This document shows positions 1-45,479 of a stretch of 64,000 nt of DNA, in pieces (the stretch's first letter is position 1; every line of letters starts with the position of its first letter). The notes beneath the pieces are model-generated. The model was not told where the DNA came from. It saw only the letters and a list, made by a program, of their open reading frames with translations, and made no database searches. The translations under genes were made by a program, and so were the position numbers. This DNA comes from Paragorgia papillata. Taxonomy: Eukaryota; Cnidaria; Anthozoa; Scleralcyonacea; Coralliidae. The stretch spans positions 281,501 through 345,500 of the forward strand of contig JAWNZC010000229.1 in assembly GCA_035771165.1 (NCBI GenBank), read 5' to 3'.

Positions 1-1280
1 ACTAAAAGCTATAGTCATAAAGTATGGTAGTAAAGCTTTAAGTAGGTCAATCAAATTAACATAACTATATAACAAACAACAAAATTTGACGTAATTGACA
101 AATTTAATAGAGTATTTAAATATTTTCGTTACAACAATTTGTCAAACAATAATGCAATCTAGTTAGAAGGTAAAGAAAATCGCTTCAGATAACAAGCATC
201 TCGAGTATTACTGCTGTAAAATTTAATAGTGAATGAAAAAGATATCCAGCAAATTATGTCATCAAAACTTATAAGAGCAACCATACATTAATTGTTCTTC
301 AAGACATATGCATACATGCAGAAAAAGGTACAATAAATGTTTGCACATTCATAACACAGATTTTGCATGACATTGACAGCTGCAGCATACAATTTTACTC
401 CATTAATACTGTATATAGACTTGCCAGTTACTGACATTTGACGATTTGTCATCCACATCGACAATATGTTATTTGCATATTTCGTTCGTGGACTACCATA
501 GGTTTGGGCATTGTTGCTTGACCATGAAGCTAACTTTGTTTTCTTAGAAGAAGGTCATCCATTTCTATTCGGCAACGCACAGTCTTGTCAGTTTACGAAG
601 CTCGACCAGACATGTTGGCCATATAAATTGACTCGTCTGAATATGAATTCGTCCACGCAACGACTCGATTAATTTGCTTTCAAAAACTTTTATCATTATT
701 CCAACAACGTCTAGTACTTCACAATTAAGAATTGACTACGATTCATACTTAAAATACTTACTAAATTTGTAAAAACTTCCTCTTGTTGAATATCCCGCTC
801 CTTGTCAAATACCTCGCTCCATGCGACCATGCTGTCAACAATGACTTATGAAATACTTGGTATACAGTAGTTATTTTTGCTTCGGTGGTCTGTCGTGAGT
901 CAATCGTTTTATTCTATACCTTACCTTACATTACACGCACGACAGCAATGTATCTACTCGCGCATGCGCAGTAGATACAAAAATGCATTTAAATATAAAA
1001 TACCTAGCGTTGTGTTGTTCCTTTTTGTCTTTCAGTCTCGTTCCTATGCCTGCTTATCCTTGCAGGGTAAAATAGGAAGGCAGGCGACTCAGATTCCAAA
1101 CGTCAACATTCGATGGCTGATAAGAAACGAATAAATCCTTTAATCTCGACCAAAATCACCACACTCGCAAAGATAAGTAACCGTCACATCCAGAAATCTG
1201 ATTCGAGCTTGAAATTTGCAAACCAAACTGCAAAATTTCGACGATTTTCACGAACTCAGAGCTTCAATATACCGTGTAAT
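1..1280. other. AT-rich stretch, no gene recognised
   Basis: Short open frames occur at about 877-1343 but none shows a recognisable domain or codon structure. I see no RNA gene and no clear repeat boundary here. Confidence 0.4.
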
Positions 1281-1731
1281 TATCCGTTAGCCTCCGAGAT
1301 TGGATTACGTCACAGGACCCTGACGCGTGTTCATCAGACGTAATTCTGATTGGTCAATCGTTACCATGGTGCGATGCAACCCAGTACCGTCTACCGGATA
1401 AAGCAAGCGAAAATTCAAAATCTGCGACGCTCCATCAATATACAAAAGTGTAAAATCAGGCGACCAATAAGATTTTTCCATTGACAAACACGAGAGACCC
1501 AGGGAAAACTGGCTAGTTCCGTTTCGCTTTTCAAAATTCAAACCTGATTTTACACTTTTGTCGTTTGGGGGGTGATGGAGCGTCGCAGATTTTGAATTTT
1601 CGCTTACGCTCTATCCGGTAGACGGTACTGCGTTTCATCGCACCATGGTAACCATTGACCAATCAGATTACGTCTGATGAACACGAGTCAGGGTCCCGTG
1701 ACGTAAGTCCAATCTCGGAGGCTAACGGATA
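1281..1731. repeat. Long foldback repeat (MITE-like)
   Basis: Two arms of about 175-190 bp are inverted copies: 1281-1459 and 1543-1731. Both ends carry the same motif (tatccgttagcctccgag and its reverse complement). The arms are about 90 percent alike by eye and surround an 85-bp loop. Transcribed, it would form a long hairpin. It looks like a non-autonomous DNA element. I could not fix a target-site duplication. Confidence 0.75.
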
Positions 1732-1749
1732 GGGAGGTATCATCGGTTT

Positions 1750-1993
1750 CAAATTATGAAGCTTAACCATCTAATAAAACCATCCCACAAGCGGGATGTT
1801 AAACTTGAACACATAAAGGTAAAAATCCTATAGGGGTGTTGCGGTCGGGGTATGAGAGGTGGCACATTTTTCCGGAGGGTTGTGATTACGTTTAGGGTTT
1901 CCGGGGGTGTGATTACCGTGAGGTTTCGTTTTAAAAGGTTGTCCAATCAGATGGTGGTTTTAATAGTTGGTTAATTAAGCTTCATAATTTGAA
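1750..1993. repeat. MITE with inverted termini
   Basis: The left end (tcaaattatgaagcttaacc) and the right end (aattaagcttcataatttga) are inverted copies, extending imperfectly for about 35 bp. The interior has no coding potential. Confidence 0.6.
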
Positions 1994-2454
1994 GGAAATG
2001 ATAGCTCGGATAGGGAGTAACTCTTCCACGGGCGGAGAGGGAGGCTGAGTCAGCGATAGATCAGCGGTTTCACACACAAGAGTTGATCGAATTGAAAACA
2101 CATACTCCAGGAGGAGAGTATACTTTATTACTGATATACCAAAACCCGTGGACGAGTGTGTTACCAAAATGATATAGAATTGTTTTAAAACTATAAAAAA
2201 ATAGCAATATAAATACGAAAATCTAATATTCAAGTCTCCGCCTTATTGGTTTGACTAAATCATTCGGGTATTTATATTAAAATGGAACTAATATTTGAAA
2301 ATTTACACAATGTGCAATGATAGGGGTTTGTTTATGCAGCAAAAACCAGTCTTAAAATCTTATCGTGCATTATTTCTCAATTTCAAATGTCCGCCCGTGG
2401 AATTATACATGCCACGGGCGGAGACGGGGGGTTGGGTAACACACTGCGGGAATT
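1994..2454. other. No gene; repeated short GC motif
   Basis: The stretch carries the motif ccacgggcgg near 2027 and again near 2411, with a close variant near 2392. This may be debris of an inverted element. No coding or RNA feature is recognised. Confidence 0.3.
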
Positions 2455-4246
2455 AATAATAATAATGTAAACTTTATTTATTGGTCATTAAACGTAGAAA
2501 TTACAATGATAAACCTCGCTTGACTATTTGAACTGATGCTACATGAGAATAAAAATCTTAGAATGTCATTAGCTTCGGGTTATTCCATTCTTTGTTACGT
2601 CGACAAAATACATAATACGAGGTTCTTATTGATATGTTGATGATTTTCTTTACGATATACTTTCTACAGGGAGTGTCGAATTTAAAGTCTTTTAGCATTT
2701 CAATGAAATCCATTGATGACTGTCCGAAAATTCCAAGTGCATCAGAGATAGATTTATGAACTTAACCTTTTCATAGTTTCTTTGTTTTTCGTTAACTAAA
2801 TCGAGATATTTCATATTGTGTTTCTTACGGGTGGCGTTGCGGTGAAGATTGGACTCAAATCCGACGGTGAGCTCAAGGATGTAAAGATAGTTTCAATGGT
2901 TAAAAGAAGGTCAGGACGCAACTCATCTCCCATGAGAAATGAGGGGCTGTTGAAGCCAGGGAGGTCAACATAAAGAGTGGAATGTTGTACGGATTGAAGT
3001 GTGTATGCAATGAAATTAAGAACGGAGTCATGACGCCATGTGAATCGACCTTCTTCCAGGTACGTTTTGCATCCAGCGACAACGTGGAGTAAGGTTTCAG
3101 GTGTCGAGCAGAAAAAGCAATCAGATGTTGAAGAGATTCCCCATTTCGATAAATTTTTGCGTGTCGGGAGTGTGTTGTTGATGTATCGAATGGTGAAGTT
3201 GAAGATGTTCTTGGGGAGGTTGCGTTGGACGGAAGACCATATGGAGTTGAACGTGGATGTAGAATGTCCAATTAATGATATCAGTGAAAAGAAAGAACCT
3301 TGTGAAATGAGGTGATTTTGAAGCCTGTCTTCGTGCTCTTTTCTGCCGACTTTCAAAACATCTTTAGCGTATATATTTGTATGTGTCGTATTGCACATTT
3401 TTGTTGTTGCTCGTGTCCTTCCATAGATTTCTGATATCTTCATTTGGCGAAGATTTTAGAGCGCATCGAGAGACGGTTTGACATTGGATAAATTTGGTTG
3501 AGGGAAGAATGATGTTTAAACCTAATTTATTATGAGGGAGCAGAACGTTGCTGAGTATTCCAGAAATATAGGCAGTTAATTCAAGCCATTTTCGGATATA
3601 TTTTGACGCGGTATGTATTGTCTAGTTGTTCGCAGACCCTGGTTTTCGATATATCAGAAACAGTGAAGTGCCAGGAAGTCTTCGAAAGTAAATAGCGATT
3701 GTACAAAATAATTTTGTTTTTGGGGTGTAAAGGTAAGATATCAATTCCGTTCATCATGTTGTTAATCATGTCGTAAAGTTCTAATTTGTGTTCTTCGTCA
3801 TAGACATATTGAAATCAAAATAGCGACCTAAGTAACTGAAAGATTTACCATTTTCGACACGCATTACAAGATTGTGATTGACGAAGAGCTTTGGTAGATA
3901 TTGGACAGATTTTGTTGATTCCTTTTTTATACCAAATGTTGAACATTTATCAACACGTATAATCATATTAGCCCATTGGCACCAGATTGTGAAATGGTCA
4001 AGAAGAATTTGGTTTTCATTTTCTTGACTGCTAATGACGGCTGCGTCGTCGGCAAATTGAAACCAGTGGGTTGGATTAAATGGGAGTCCATTATCGCTAA
4101 TATTCCAGAAACCAAGTTGACGGTATTTTTCAGATTCGATGTGTTGAACGAAAGTGTTAAATGACATATTAAATAAGAGGGGGCTGAGACAGTCGCCTTG
4201 AAGTACACCACGACCAATGCTGATGAAAGGTGTGTTGAACTCAACA
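2455..4246 (-). pseudogene. Non-LTR retrotransposon remnant, RT plus zinc finger and possible REL endonuclease
   Basis: Reading on the minus strand from 4257 downward, the first frame (to 3781) has the RT blocks GVLQGDCLSPLLF and FADDAA, the catalytic Asp pair. A one-base deletion near 3800 moves the reading frame, which continues 3769-3581. A third frame, 3443-2811, contains C-X2-C-X7-H-X4-C (CFFC...H...C) and a later RPDLLL motif. In R2/NeSL-type LINEs such a CCHC finger after the RT precedes a restriction-like endonuclease with a PD motif. The 3' end is an ATT-rich tail near 2455. The 5' end is truncated at about 4246, where a different inverted repeat starts. Several breaks make it inactive. 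Assignment to an R2-like group is inference from the finger spacing. Confidence 0.75.
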
Positions 4247-4368
4247 CCATTCAACAACGTTCAACATCATTCAACAGGGTGGCCAAACGCTTTCAACATT
4301 TTGAATCACGGTTGAATTCAAAAATGTTAACGATGTTGAATGAAATGTTGAAAGCATTTGGCCAGGCC
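4240..4368. repeat. Short inverted repeat (TGGCCAAAcGCTTTCAACA type)
   Basis: Arms at about 4280-4302 and 4345-4366 mirror each other (ggccaaacgctttcaacatt against aatgttgaaagcatttggcc). The flanks are short runs of ttcaaca. It sits at the 5' break of the adjacent LINE and probably is a small DNA-transposon derivative. Confidence 0.55.
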
Positions 4369-4627
4369 TTAACTCTTCCTAAAACTTGACATGAACAACA
4401 TCAAACCGACTCATTACATGTTTCTTGTGATTTGAGTAAAACATTTTTACTGCTTTTTTGAAGAAATTTGTAGATGCATAATTATAACCTTTATTTTGAT
4501 CACGTGATCAGCTACAATATCGCTGTTTTCTCTAAGACAATGCAAGTTTTGAAAATCAAAATTCAGAAATTCTACTTAAATTAAGAACACGATATACTAT
4601 ATCGTATCCATTTTATATGGTTATAAG

Positions 4628-4907
4628 TAATAGATACAACATGAGCAGCCGAGCTGTATCTGATTTACAAGGCGAGCTGCAAGCGAGCAGTAGTAAATCA
4701 GATACAGCTCGGCTGCGAACTGTATCTTTCTTAAAATACAAATGCATCTAAGTAATCAAGTTCACCAACTATTTTGAGGATACGGTCTGTTTTAGCCGAG
4801 AAAATCGAAGCTAAAGTTTATGTAAATCAGGACGATGCTGTATCCGATTTACAACCACTGCTACGGTATTGATTTCTTTTGTGTTTTCGTCATGAATTAT
4901 TAATGAG
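4628..4907 (+). mobile_element. MITE family A, copy 1
   Basis: The left part is a palindrome: a block reading gagctgtatctgatttac is followed, after a short spacer, by its inverse (gtaaatcagatacagctc). The right end is the quasi-palindrome catgaattattaatgag. A near-full copy lies inverted at 57739-58009, a disrupted copy at 20174-20880 and a deleted copy at 60799-60910. No coding capacity. Confidence 0.75.
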
Positions 4908-5706
4908 TATTTTAACTCTATATACCTGCTATTTTATGAGAATTTAGATCACGTGACCCCCTAGTGCAAGTCGCCTATTCTAGGTTTTCATCTGACGTCA
5001 CGGCGGCTATATTGGTGCACAATATTTATCCTATGGAAATTTATATAACTCTATTCTTATTCAAATATTTCGTATTGTTTCACCACAACAACGGGGCCAC
5101 TGATCACGTGAATGAAAACGATCCATTGATTACATCATACACAAATCCTTATGTAATCTTAGCCGCAAGCTAAGAATCTGTATCTCAAACCGTCACTCCT
5201 GTCCCCGTACGTGATATAATCTTTTAAGAGGAAATTGATTATACTTCACAAACTCCGGTCGAAATATATAAGGCACGCCTTATTATCATTTGTATTCCCA
5301 ATCCATATATTTCTCCCTTCGTTGCTCGTATAATCATAATTACACTAACAGGCGTAAGAAGGCCCTTGTGTAATTTGAATTCAGATTAATCTCGTATTAC
5401 AAAAATTTAGTCGTGGAAAGCAATTATCGCATTATGAATGCAAGCAAATGCCAGTACTAATATTGTGATATGATTTGGGTAGAGATAAAGAAAGCTCCAG
5501 AAGGAAAGGAATTATACTTGATGACCTCTAAAATATTACATAGATGATACCAAGACGGCAAGACTGGAATCAATTGATGCCTTTAACTTTAACATCCGTT
5601 TTGTCGATTATCTGTGCCTCTTTCCGGATTGAGACCTCTTCTATATATACATATAATATAATAATATTCGGCATGCGCTGGTTTCCATAGCCGTCAAACA
5701 TCTTAG
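4908..5706. other. Upstream region of the RASSF-like gene
   Basis: No gene is recognised. A TATA-like AT-rich segment (ctatatatacatataatat) lies at about 5640-5660, some 50-65 bp before the start codon at 5707, and could be promoter or 5' UTR. Confidence 0.3.
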
Positions 5707-6762
5707 ATGAGAAAGCCACCTGATGAAATAAAGGATTGGCCGCAAATAGCGATGAGCAAGTTGGGAATATGGTTAAACGAAAAAGAGTTTTATTGTGAGG
5801 TCAACGAAGATACAACTTGCCATGAAATCATACAGCAACTGCTTCAACGTGAACCCGCCGTCTTTATCAAAGAAAAACCACATTCCTTTGGCTTTAAGAA
5901 TATTAATGACTGTGAATACAAACTTAACAAACAAACTAAACAGTTATTTGCTAAGCAAACGAAAATCTCGAATGTCAGTGATGCCGCCAAAATGGACAAG
6001 GGCCGGCAAACGCCAAGGGATATTCAGTCGTCTTTATCAGTGTGTTATGAAACCAGACTGAGTGAATTATCAGAATGGATTGGTCTAGTTGACTCTGCTA
6101 TTGAGGTTTATGATAATACTGATGTGGAAGATGGATTATCAGAGGATGAAATAGTCGAGAATCAAATAACACGATTGGGACTACTGATCAAGAAACAATC
6201 CGTAAAACTTGAGAAGCTATTAAAGGAACAGCAACACAGGTGTTTATATCAAGCAAAAGTATTGCGGAAAAGTTTAATAACAGAACTAGACAATGACTGT
6301 GACAAGGTGAGCTGTTTAGACGGTCAAATAAACGAGCTAAATTCAAAACTAGTTTTACAGAAACGAAGGCTAGGGTTGAGAATGAACAAACATGATGGAA
6401 CAAGACTTCCTGTCCTCTCCGACAGTGTTAATTTGAGAAACCAAAGTCAGAGGATTATAGATTCTTCTAAGTATTTTAGGAAAGGCTTGATGTGTGAGAA
6501 GAAATATCCCAAAGCAGCTGACGAAAGAAATAAAGATTATCAACTTGATACAAACAACTACTCACGAATATTTTCCTGCAGTGTCGACAAATGGCCGCAA
6601 ACGACAGGATATCGTCATAATGGATCTTCAAATATCCACGGTACATTCCTGAACGGCAATATACCAAATAACGAGGCAACAGAAATATTAACAAGGAAAG
6701 AAATACTATGCAGGAATGCAACTTTTGGACTCGAAGATCCAGACACATCAGTATTAGTTTGA
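5707..6762 (+). CDS. RASSF9/10-like protein (N-terminal Ras-association family), single exon
   Basis: An intact 351-codon frame with no intron. Residues about 18-50 (LGIWLNEKEFYCEVNEDTTC, then a helix EIIQQLL) match the start of the Ras-association/ubiquitin-like fold of RASSF7-10, where a short IWV strand is followed by a V..TTC motif. Residues about 150-225 form a heptad-rich coiled coil (NQITRLGLLIKKQSVKLEKLL) resembling the RASSF9 coiled coil. The tail ends EDPDTSVLV. Family members are scaffold proteins at endosomes, centrosomes or junctions; that role is family knowledge, not seen here. The RA domain looks short: the middle and final strands of the ubiquitin-like fold are hard to recognise. 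ATG 5707 is the first in frame. Codon use is even and free of repeats, which supports a real gene. Confidence 0.6.
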   Translation: MRKPPDEIKDWPQIAMSKLGIWLNEKEFYCEVNEDTTCHEIIQQLLQREPAVFIKEKPHSFGFKNINDCEYKLNKQTKQLFAKQTKISNVSDAAKMDKGRQTPRDIQSSLSVCYETRLSELSEWIGLVDSAIEVYDNTDVEDGLSEDEIVENQITRLGLLIKKQSVKLEKLLKEQQHRCLYQAKVLRKSLITELDNDCDKVSCLDGQINELNSKLVLQKRRLGLRMNKHDGTRLPVLSDSVNLRNQSQRIIDSSKYFRKGLMCEKKYPKAADERNKDYQLDTNNYSRIFSCSVDKWPQTTGYRHNGSSNIHGTFLNGNIPNNEATEILTRKEILCRNATFGLEDPDTSVLV

Positions 6763-6865
6763 TCTTCTCAAGAGAACCTAATATCTATATTTTAATATTA
6801 TTTTGATATGAATGTCGAGTTGGATGAGGTCACAAAGAAATGTAATGTGCCTCGAAGATAAATTA

Positions 6866-7023
6866 TACAGTAAAAACCCGCGCTTTAACAAGAACCTACA
6901 TTTTATCAGATCAGCCTGGGATAGGTTCTTATATTCTTATATATTATTTTATAAATAAATTCTTAATTTCAGCCTGAGGTTCTTAATATAGTGGTAGGTT
7001 CTTGTTAGCGGGTTTTTACTGTA
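6866..7023. mobile_element. Small MITE with TA flanks
   Basis: Terminal inverted repeats of about 30 bp (cagtaaaaacccgc...aagaacctaca and its inverse) are bounded by TA on both sides, consistent with a Tc1/mariner-type target site. It lies about 100 bp after the RASSF-like stop codon and carries an AATAAA, so it may contribute to that gene's 3' UTR (inference). Confidence 0.7.
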
Positions 7024-7384
7024 TTACGATAAATATATCATTATCATTAATAATTCATGAAGAATTTCAAAAAAATATAATCGTAATATGATACAACTAT
7101 ACCAGTGGCTGTACCAGTGGTTGTATACTATAGATACATGCAGAATACTAATTTTGATACAGAATTCTCTGAAACACTAATTGGGCATTTTTCCGAATAT
7201 CACTATCCGTGTCCGCGTTGTATCAGATGTACAACCTTGATGCCAACATAGTTAGTGGAGGGGGATGGTTTGGAAGCTCCATTGTCTTTCAAGATTATGC
7301 AATGATGAACACAATAGTTCATGTTGGAGGAAGGCAATTGGTTGAAGAAAGGGAATTATATGGACACATGAGGCGACGAAGGAC

Positions 7385-7900
7385 CAGGGGCGGACCAGGA
7401 TTTTTTTAAAGAGGGGGTTGAGACCACTAAGGGGTCCGGGGGTATGCTCCCCCGGAAAATTTTTTATTTCTGACCCGGAAATGCTATTTCCTGCATTTTG
7501 GGGGCTGTTTAATAACACAATATTAGGATCAGAAATAGTGATTTTTATACGCTATATCATAAACTAAACAGTGCGCAGCCCGAGTGTTTTAGATCTGATA
7601 AAACACGTGATGCGAGTGTTTTGAATGGCTTCAAAAACGATTCGTTATTGGACGTTATGTTCATTAGTATTTTATATATAAAATTGTATGTTCATTAGTA
7701 TTCTTTCTGACGTCAAGAAGTTTTATCAGGTATAAAACCACGGACATGGTACTGATTTCCTTTGTGTTTTCCTCATGAATTATTAATGAGTTTTTGAAAT
7801 ATAATATAATATACCGTTCAAAGAATACATATATAATAGGCCAAGGGGGGGGTTGCAACCCCCATAACCCCCCCCCCCCCCCCCGCCCGATCCGCCTCTG
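7385..7900. mobile_element. hAT-like non-autonomous element with a nested family B MITE
   Basis: The ends CAGGGGCGGA and TCCGCCTCTG are inverted and fit hAT termini. An internal segment (ggggtccgggggtatgctcccccgg) resembles the hAT copy at 17560-18056. The family B repeat at 7540-7790 is inserted inside. The target duplication is not exact (aggac shared). Confidence 0.5.
7540..7790 (+). mobile_element. MITE family B, copy 1
   Basis: It contains the block gataaaacacgtgatgcgag and ends in ctcatgaattattaatgag. An inverted copy lies at 8635-8946 and a diverged copy at 27835-28092. The terminus is shared with family A. Confidence 0.65.
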
Positions 7901-8634
7901 AGGACTACACAACGAACAAAGGACTTACAACACGTGACGACAAAGGACTACACTAATCAGTTAAACCCGAACGCTGGTTCATTATACAGAAAATACAATA
8001 CGTTCAGTGACCGTGAAATTAGACAAAAACATGGACGATGATTTTTGCCGAGTTTTCAAACCATCCCCGTCCACTAACTATATATATGATGCCAACACGG
8101 CTATGCACTGACGCTACTCGGACATATATTGTAAAATGCTGAGGTTAAATATTTTAAACAGTTTATGAAATATTCCGGGTATCATGTCTTTAACATCTGA
8201 TCACTATTTTACTTACACCGGCATTTCTTGCGCTACTAACATGATCGATTCGATCATAGAATGTGCGGTATATATTATATTATTTACCTGTTTGAATCTT
8301 TCAGTCTGGAAAGCTAGAGATATTAAAATTTAACGGAATTTGTTCACAAAAAGAGAGCTGGTAACGCCGGACAAATATTATCAGGTATGATAGGCTATTA
8401 TTACAGAGGTAGGTGCTATACGATCCTATATACTATTGCAACCAACCACTGCCTTAGCCAACCCTCCTTTTTACCCTTATCATGTTTGTTTTACATACTG
8501 CCGTCTGCAGAAAACAGGATGGTTTGGTACGGTAGGTGTATGTATGTAATTTGTCCATAAAGTTGATTTTGTTCAAAGATTTAAAATTATTTAGGATAAT
8601 AAGTAATATCCTCATATTACCATATCTTCAAAAA
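7901..8634. other. No gene recognised
   Basis: AT-rich single-copy-looking sequence between two repeat copies. No coding or RNA feature is supported. Confidence 0.3.
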
Positions 8635-8946
8635 CTCATTAATAATTCATGAGAAAAACACAAAGGAAATCAGTACCATGTCCGTGGTTTTATACCTGAT
8701 AAAACTTCTTGACGTCAGAAAGAATACTAATGACCATACAATTTGATATAAAGAATACTAATGAACATACAATTTTATATAAAGAATACTAATGAACATA
8801 ACTGAACATCCAATTAATAACGAATCGTTTTTGAAGCCATTCAAAACACTCGCATCACGTGTTTTATCCGATCTAAAACACTCGGGTTGCGCCCTTGTGG
8901 TTTTAAATCTGATAAAACACTCCTGCTCGTGTTTTAAATAGTACAT
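8635..8946 (-). mobile_element. MITE family B, copy 2 (inverted)
   Basis: It begins ctcattaataattcatgag and is the reverse complement of 7540-7790 over most of its length, including a locally duplicated block (aagaatactaatgaacatac). Confidence 0.65.
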
Positions 8947-9589
8947 CGTCCAGCTACGCTATTCAGTAAAAAGAAATGTTATGAAGAAGTTAAATGGTAA
9001 TTGATCATAATGTGAAATGGTGTTAGCCAGAGTGAATACTAAGAGACGACTGTAGCAGTGAAAGCGTTATATTAACCCCTCGAGAGTCTTCCTAGCTTGA
9101 TGAGTAAAATCGTGCAGCGTTTAATAGCCAGAGTAAAATATTAAAGATGCGTCTACATACGTGTTTGGCGGAGAGTAAAAACCTATCTCAATACTGGAGG
9201 GGGGGGGGGGAATTGATCCCCACCCCCGGTCATAATAATAATGAAATTTTACAACAGATTGCAGTTATAAGCTTTCGGGTTATCAATGTTTTGCTGATGC
9301 CAAACGCAGAGTTGATGTTTTTGTAAAAAGAAAGCTTAAGTCGCATCATGTGCTGAGTCAGCACAAATCGTTCAACTGTATTAATTAATAATAGCCCTAT
9401 TGTGATGTTCCAATCACGATGCAGTCATTTATGGACTGTATGTTGCCTTGGTAATAGGAGAGCCGGCTCGCAGGCTACCTTGGTAACGTTTGAATTATTG
9501 AGCACATTGAACTTCTTCATCAACAGAAACGAAGAGAATGGACTAAAGTAAAGACGTTTTTACATTGTTTTCAAGTTCTAGTGACTAGA
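8947..9589. promoter_or_regulatory. Upstream region / probable 5' UTR of the lamin gene
   Basis: No competing ORF. It holds a G-run followed by a C-run at about 9199-9225. The 100 bp before the start codon at 9590 are free of repeats, as expected of a 5' UTR. No core promoter element is clear. Confidence 0.3.
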
Positions 9590-43426
<33,837 letters not shown>

Positions 43427-43510
43427 TTTCTTTCTTCTGACATATAACAGTTTAATTATTCTTACTAAGAAAAAATCACGCATAGTTTAGTGACATTCTT
43501 TCTAATTTAA

Positions 43511-44002
43511 GGTGGTCGACAGTCTAAATATAACAATAACTTAACGTTTCTCCCCATAAAAAAATTTGGACAGGTCTCATGAGCTTCATTTTAGTTCATT
43601 GCATACCTTGATTATTGAAAAGATTTACAGACCACTTTCATAAAGGCCTTCACTTTAAATATTCTTTTATGTGCATCTAAATAAGCTTTCTGGCCTCGTG
43701 ATGAAGCAAAGTTTCTTTTGAATTGCAGACACACAAACGAGGCCAGAAAGGCTTATTAAGATGCACATAAAAGAATATTCAAATTAGTCGCTATTATGAA
43801 AGTAGACGTCTATACCCTCAAAGTTTAACCTAATTTGCATAAAATCTGTCACTTACCTACAAGTACAAATCTTTTCAATAATAAAGACCACCACTACAGT
43901 GTAGAGCTATGCAATGAACTAAAAATGAAGCTCATGAGACCTGTGTAAAACGTTTCATGAAGAAAATACGTAATTTCTCATGATTTAGACTGTCGAGTCA
44001 CC
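43511..44002. mobile_element. TTAA MITE with termini GGTGGTCGACAGTC
   Basis: GGTGGTCGACAGTCTAAA and TTTAGACTGTCGAGTCACC are inverted, with arms of about 120 bp that include tgagcttcattttagttcat. Exact TTAA at 43507-43510 and 44003-44006. A second palindrome around gaggccagaaagg/cctttctggcctc lies inside. Confidence 0.8.
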
Positions 44003-44006
44003 TTAA

Positions 44007-45240
44007 TACTGATTTTGGTTTGCACATGCACAAAATTTATATTCAAATGTATACTATCACGCTTATTAGTTTGTCCTACTAATATAAGGGGGGTGAATAT
44101 AGGTTTACGGATCAGTGGATTTTGCCCTAAAAACCAGTCCAGATTTGAGGATCCTGTAAAAGTGGCGGATTGCGGATTTTTCCAATAATTGACTTCCGCG
44201 ATTGTGGATTTTGCTTGCAATTTTCTACGGACGCTGGATTTTATTCCTATCTCTCAGATTATGGATTTTGCATGTTATTGATCAGATTATATTATTGACG
44301 ATCTTTTATTGTCATTGTCACGAGAAAAAGAAATGATCATAGACGAATCAACACAAACTGAAGTAGTTGTCAGCATGTTGAAGTAAAATTTGCGTGAATC
44401 GTGTAAATTCGGAAAGTTCAACAGAAATAATAACTGCGGATTCGAATTTCAACAAAGAAGAATTGCGGATTAGCGGATTAACTAAAAAAATTAGCAGATC
44501 GTCGGATTTTCGTACTCCCACCCCCCCGCCTTCCAATATAGTATATTAAAAAAGGCAATTTTACTATGTCGAAATGTACTTGAATAGATGTACGAAGAAT
44601 GGTTGGTCTGAAGAATGGGGCATATCGCGTCAAACGTCGCATTTTTTTCACAACAAAGTGAATTAAATTTTCTTATTTATCTTTTTAAAATTTTTAATTA
44701 TTATTAATTATTACTGATTATTTGAATTTAACAATTCAGTACATCACACTTGTATAACGAGGGGTGTCCATTGTCTTGGATTCAAATTAATTTTTCTGTG
44801 CATTTGAACTTCTTTTTCATATAAACATATTTTATTAACATTTGCCCCAAGAGCTGCGATATCAGCTCATCCATGCAGGGGACTCACGCAAAATATTTAC
44901 AGAATATACAAGGTAGAAAAGTTGAGAAAGAAAAGAAAAAAAAAGAAAGAACTCTGAAAAAACAACAAACGCACAACTTGTAACACACTAAGTAAATAAA
45001 TAAGTTACAATAAAATTGAAGGTGCTTAAATTCCGCAGTGCGTCGTTGGGTGCACGTGGCCTCAACATCATTCTTTTGAATTTTATTTAGTTTTACTCAT
45101 TGTCTGTAGCTTTTATCCATTCAGTAGAATTCAGGGGAATGGGGAATTGGGGTTTTGTGTGTGGTGGCGCATTGTGGTTTTTGAGCAATTGGTCTATGAC
45201 TCTATATGTATTAACGTTTTGATTGTTCTTATATGTATTT
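44007..45240. other. Intergenic region after lamin: no gene
   Basis: 44090-44520 has recurring short phrases gcggatt, tgcggatttt and gtggatttt, probably an old repeat. No ORF is supported. Confidence 0.3.
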
Positions 45241-45479
45241 TTAATTTCAACGGGACAGCGGCTCGCATGGATCTTCGAGTCTTGTTCGCACTCTTTCCGC
45301 TTGGGTATTAGCATGATAGCATATTAGCATGACGTTGTTAAATAAACTAGGTTGAAGAAGTAAATCTACCACTATCAATAATAAAGTTTTGAACCCTAAT
45401 AAAAACTGGTATTTAGTTTGAAAATTCACAGAATTGACCAAAGAGCAGAATGTCAATTTTTTGGGAATCAGTAGCTTCA

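Noticed and set aside
877..1343. Two overlapping small ORFs
   Set aside because: No domain, biased AT-rich composition, and the second overlaps a foldback arm. No support as genes.
1670..1700. CTGATGA near 1673 as a hammerhead
   Set aside because: No GAAA follows at a fitting distance and no stem II is possible. It is part of a foldback arm.
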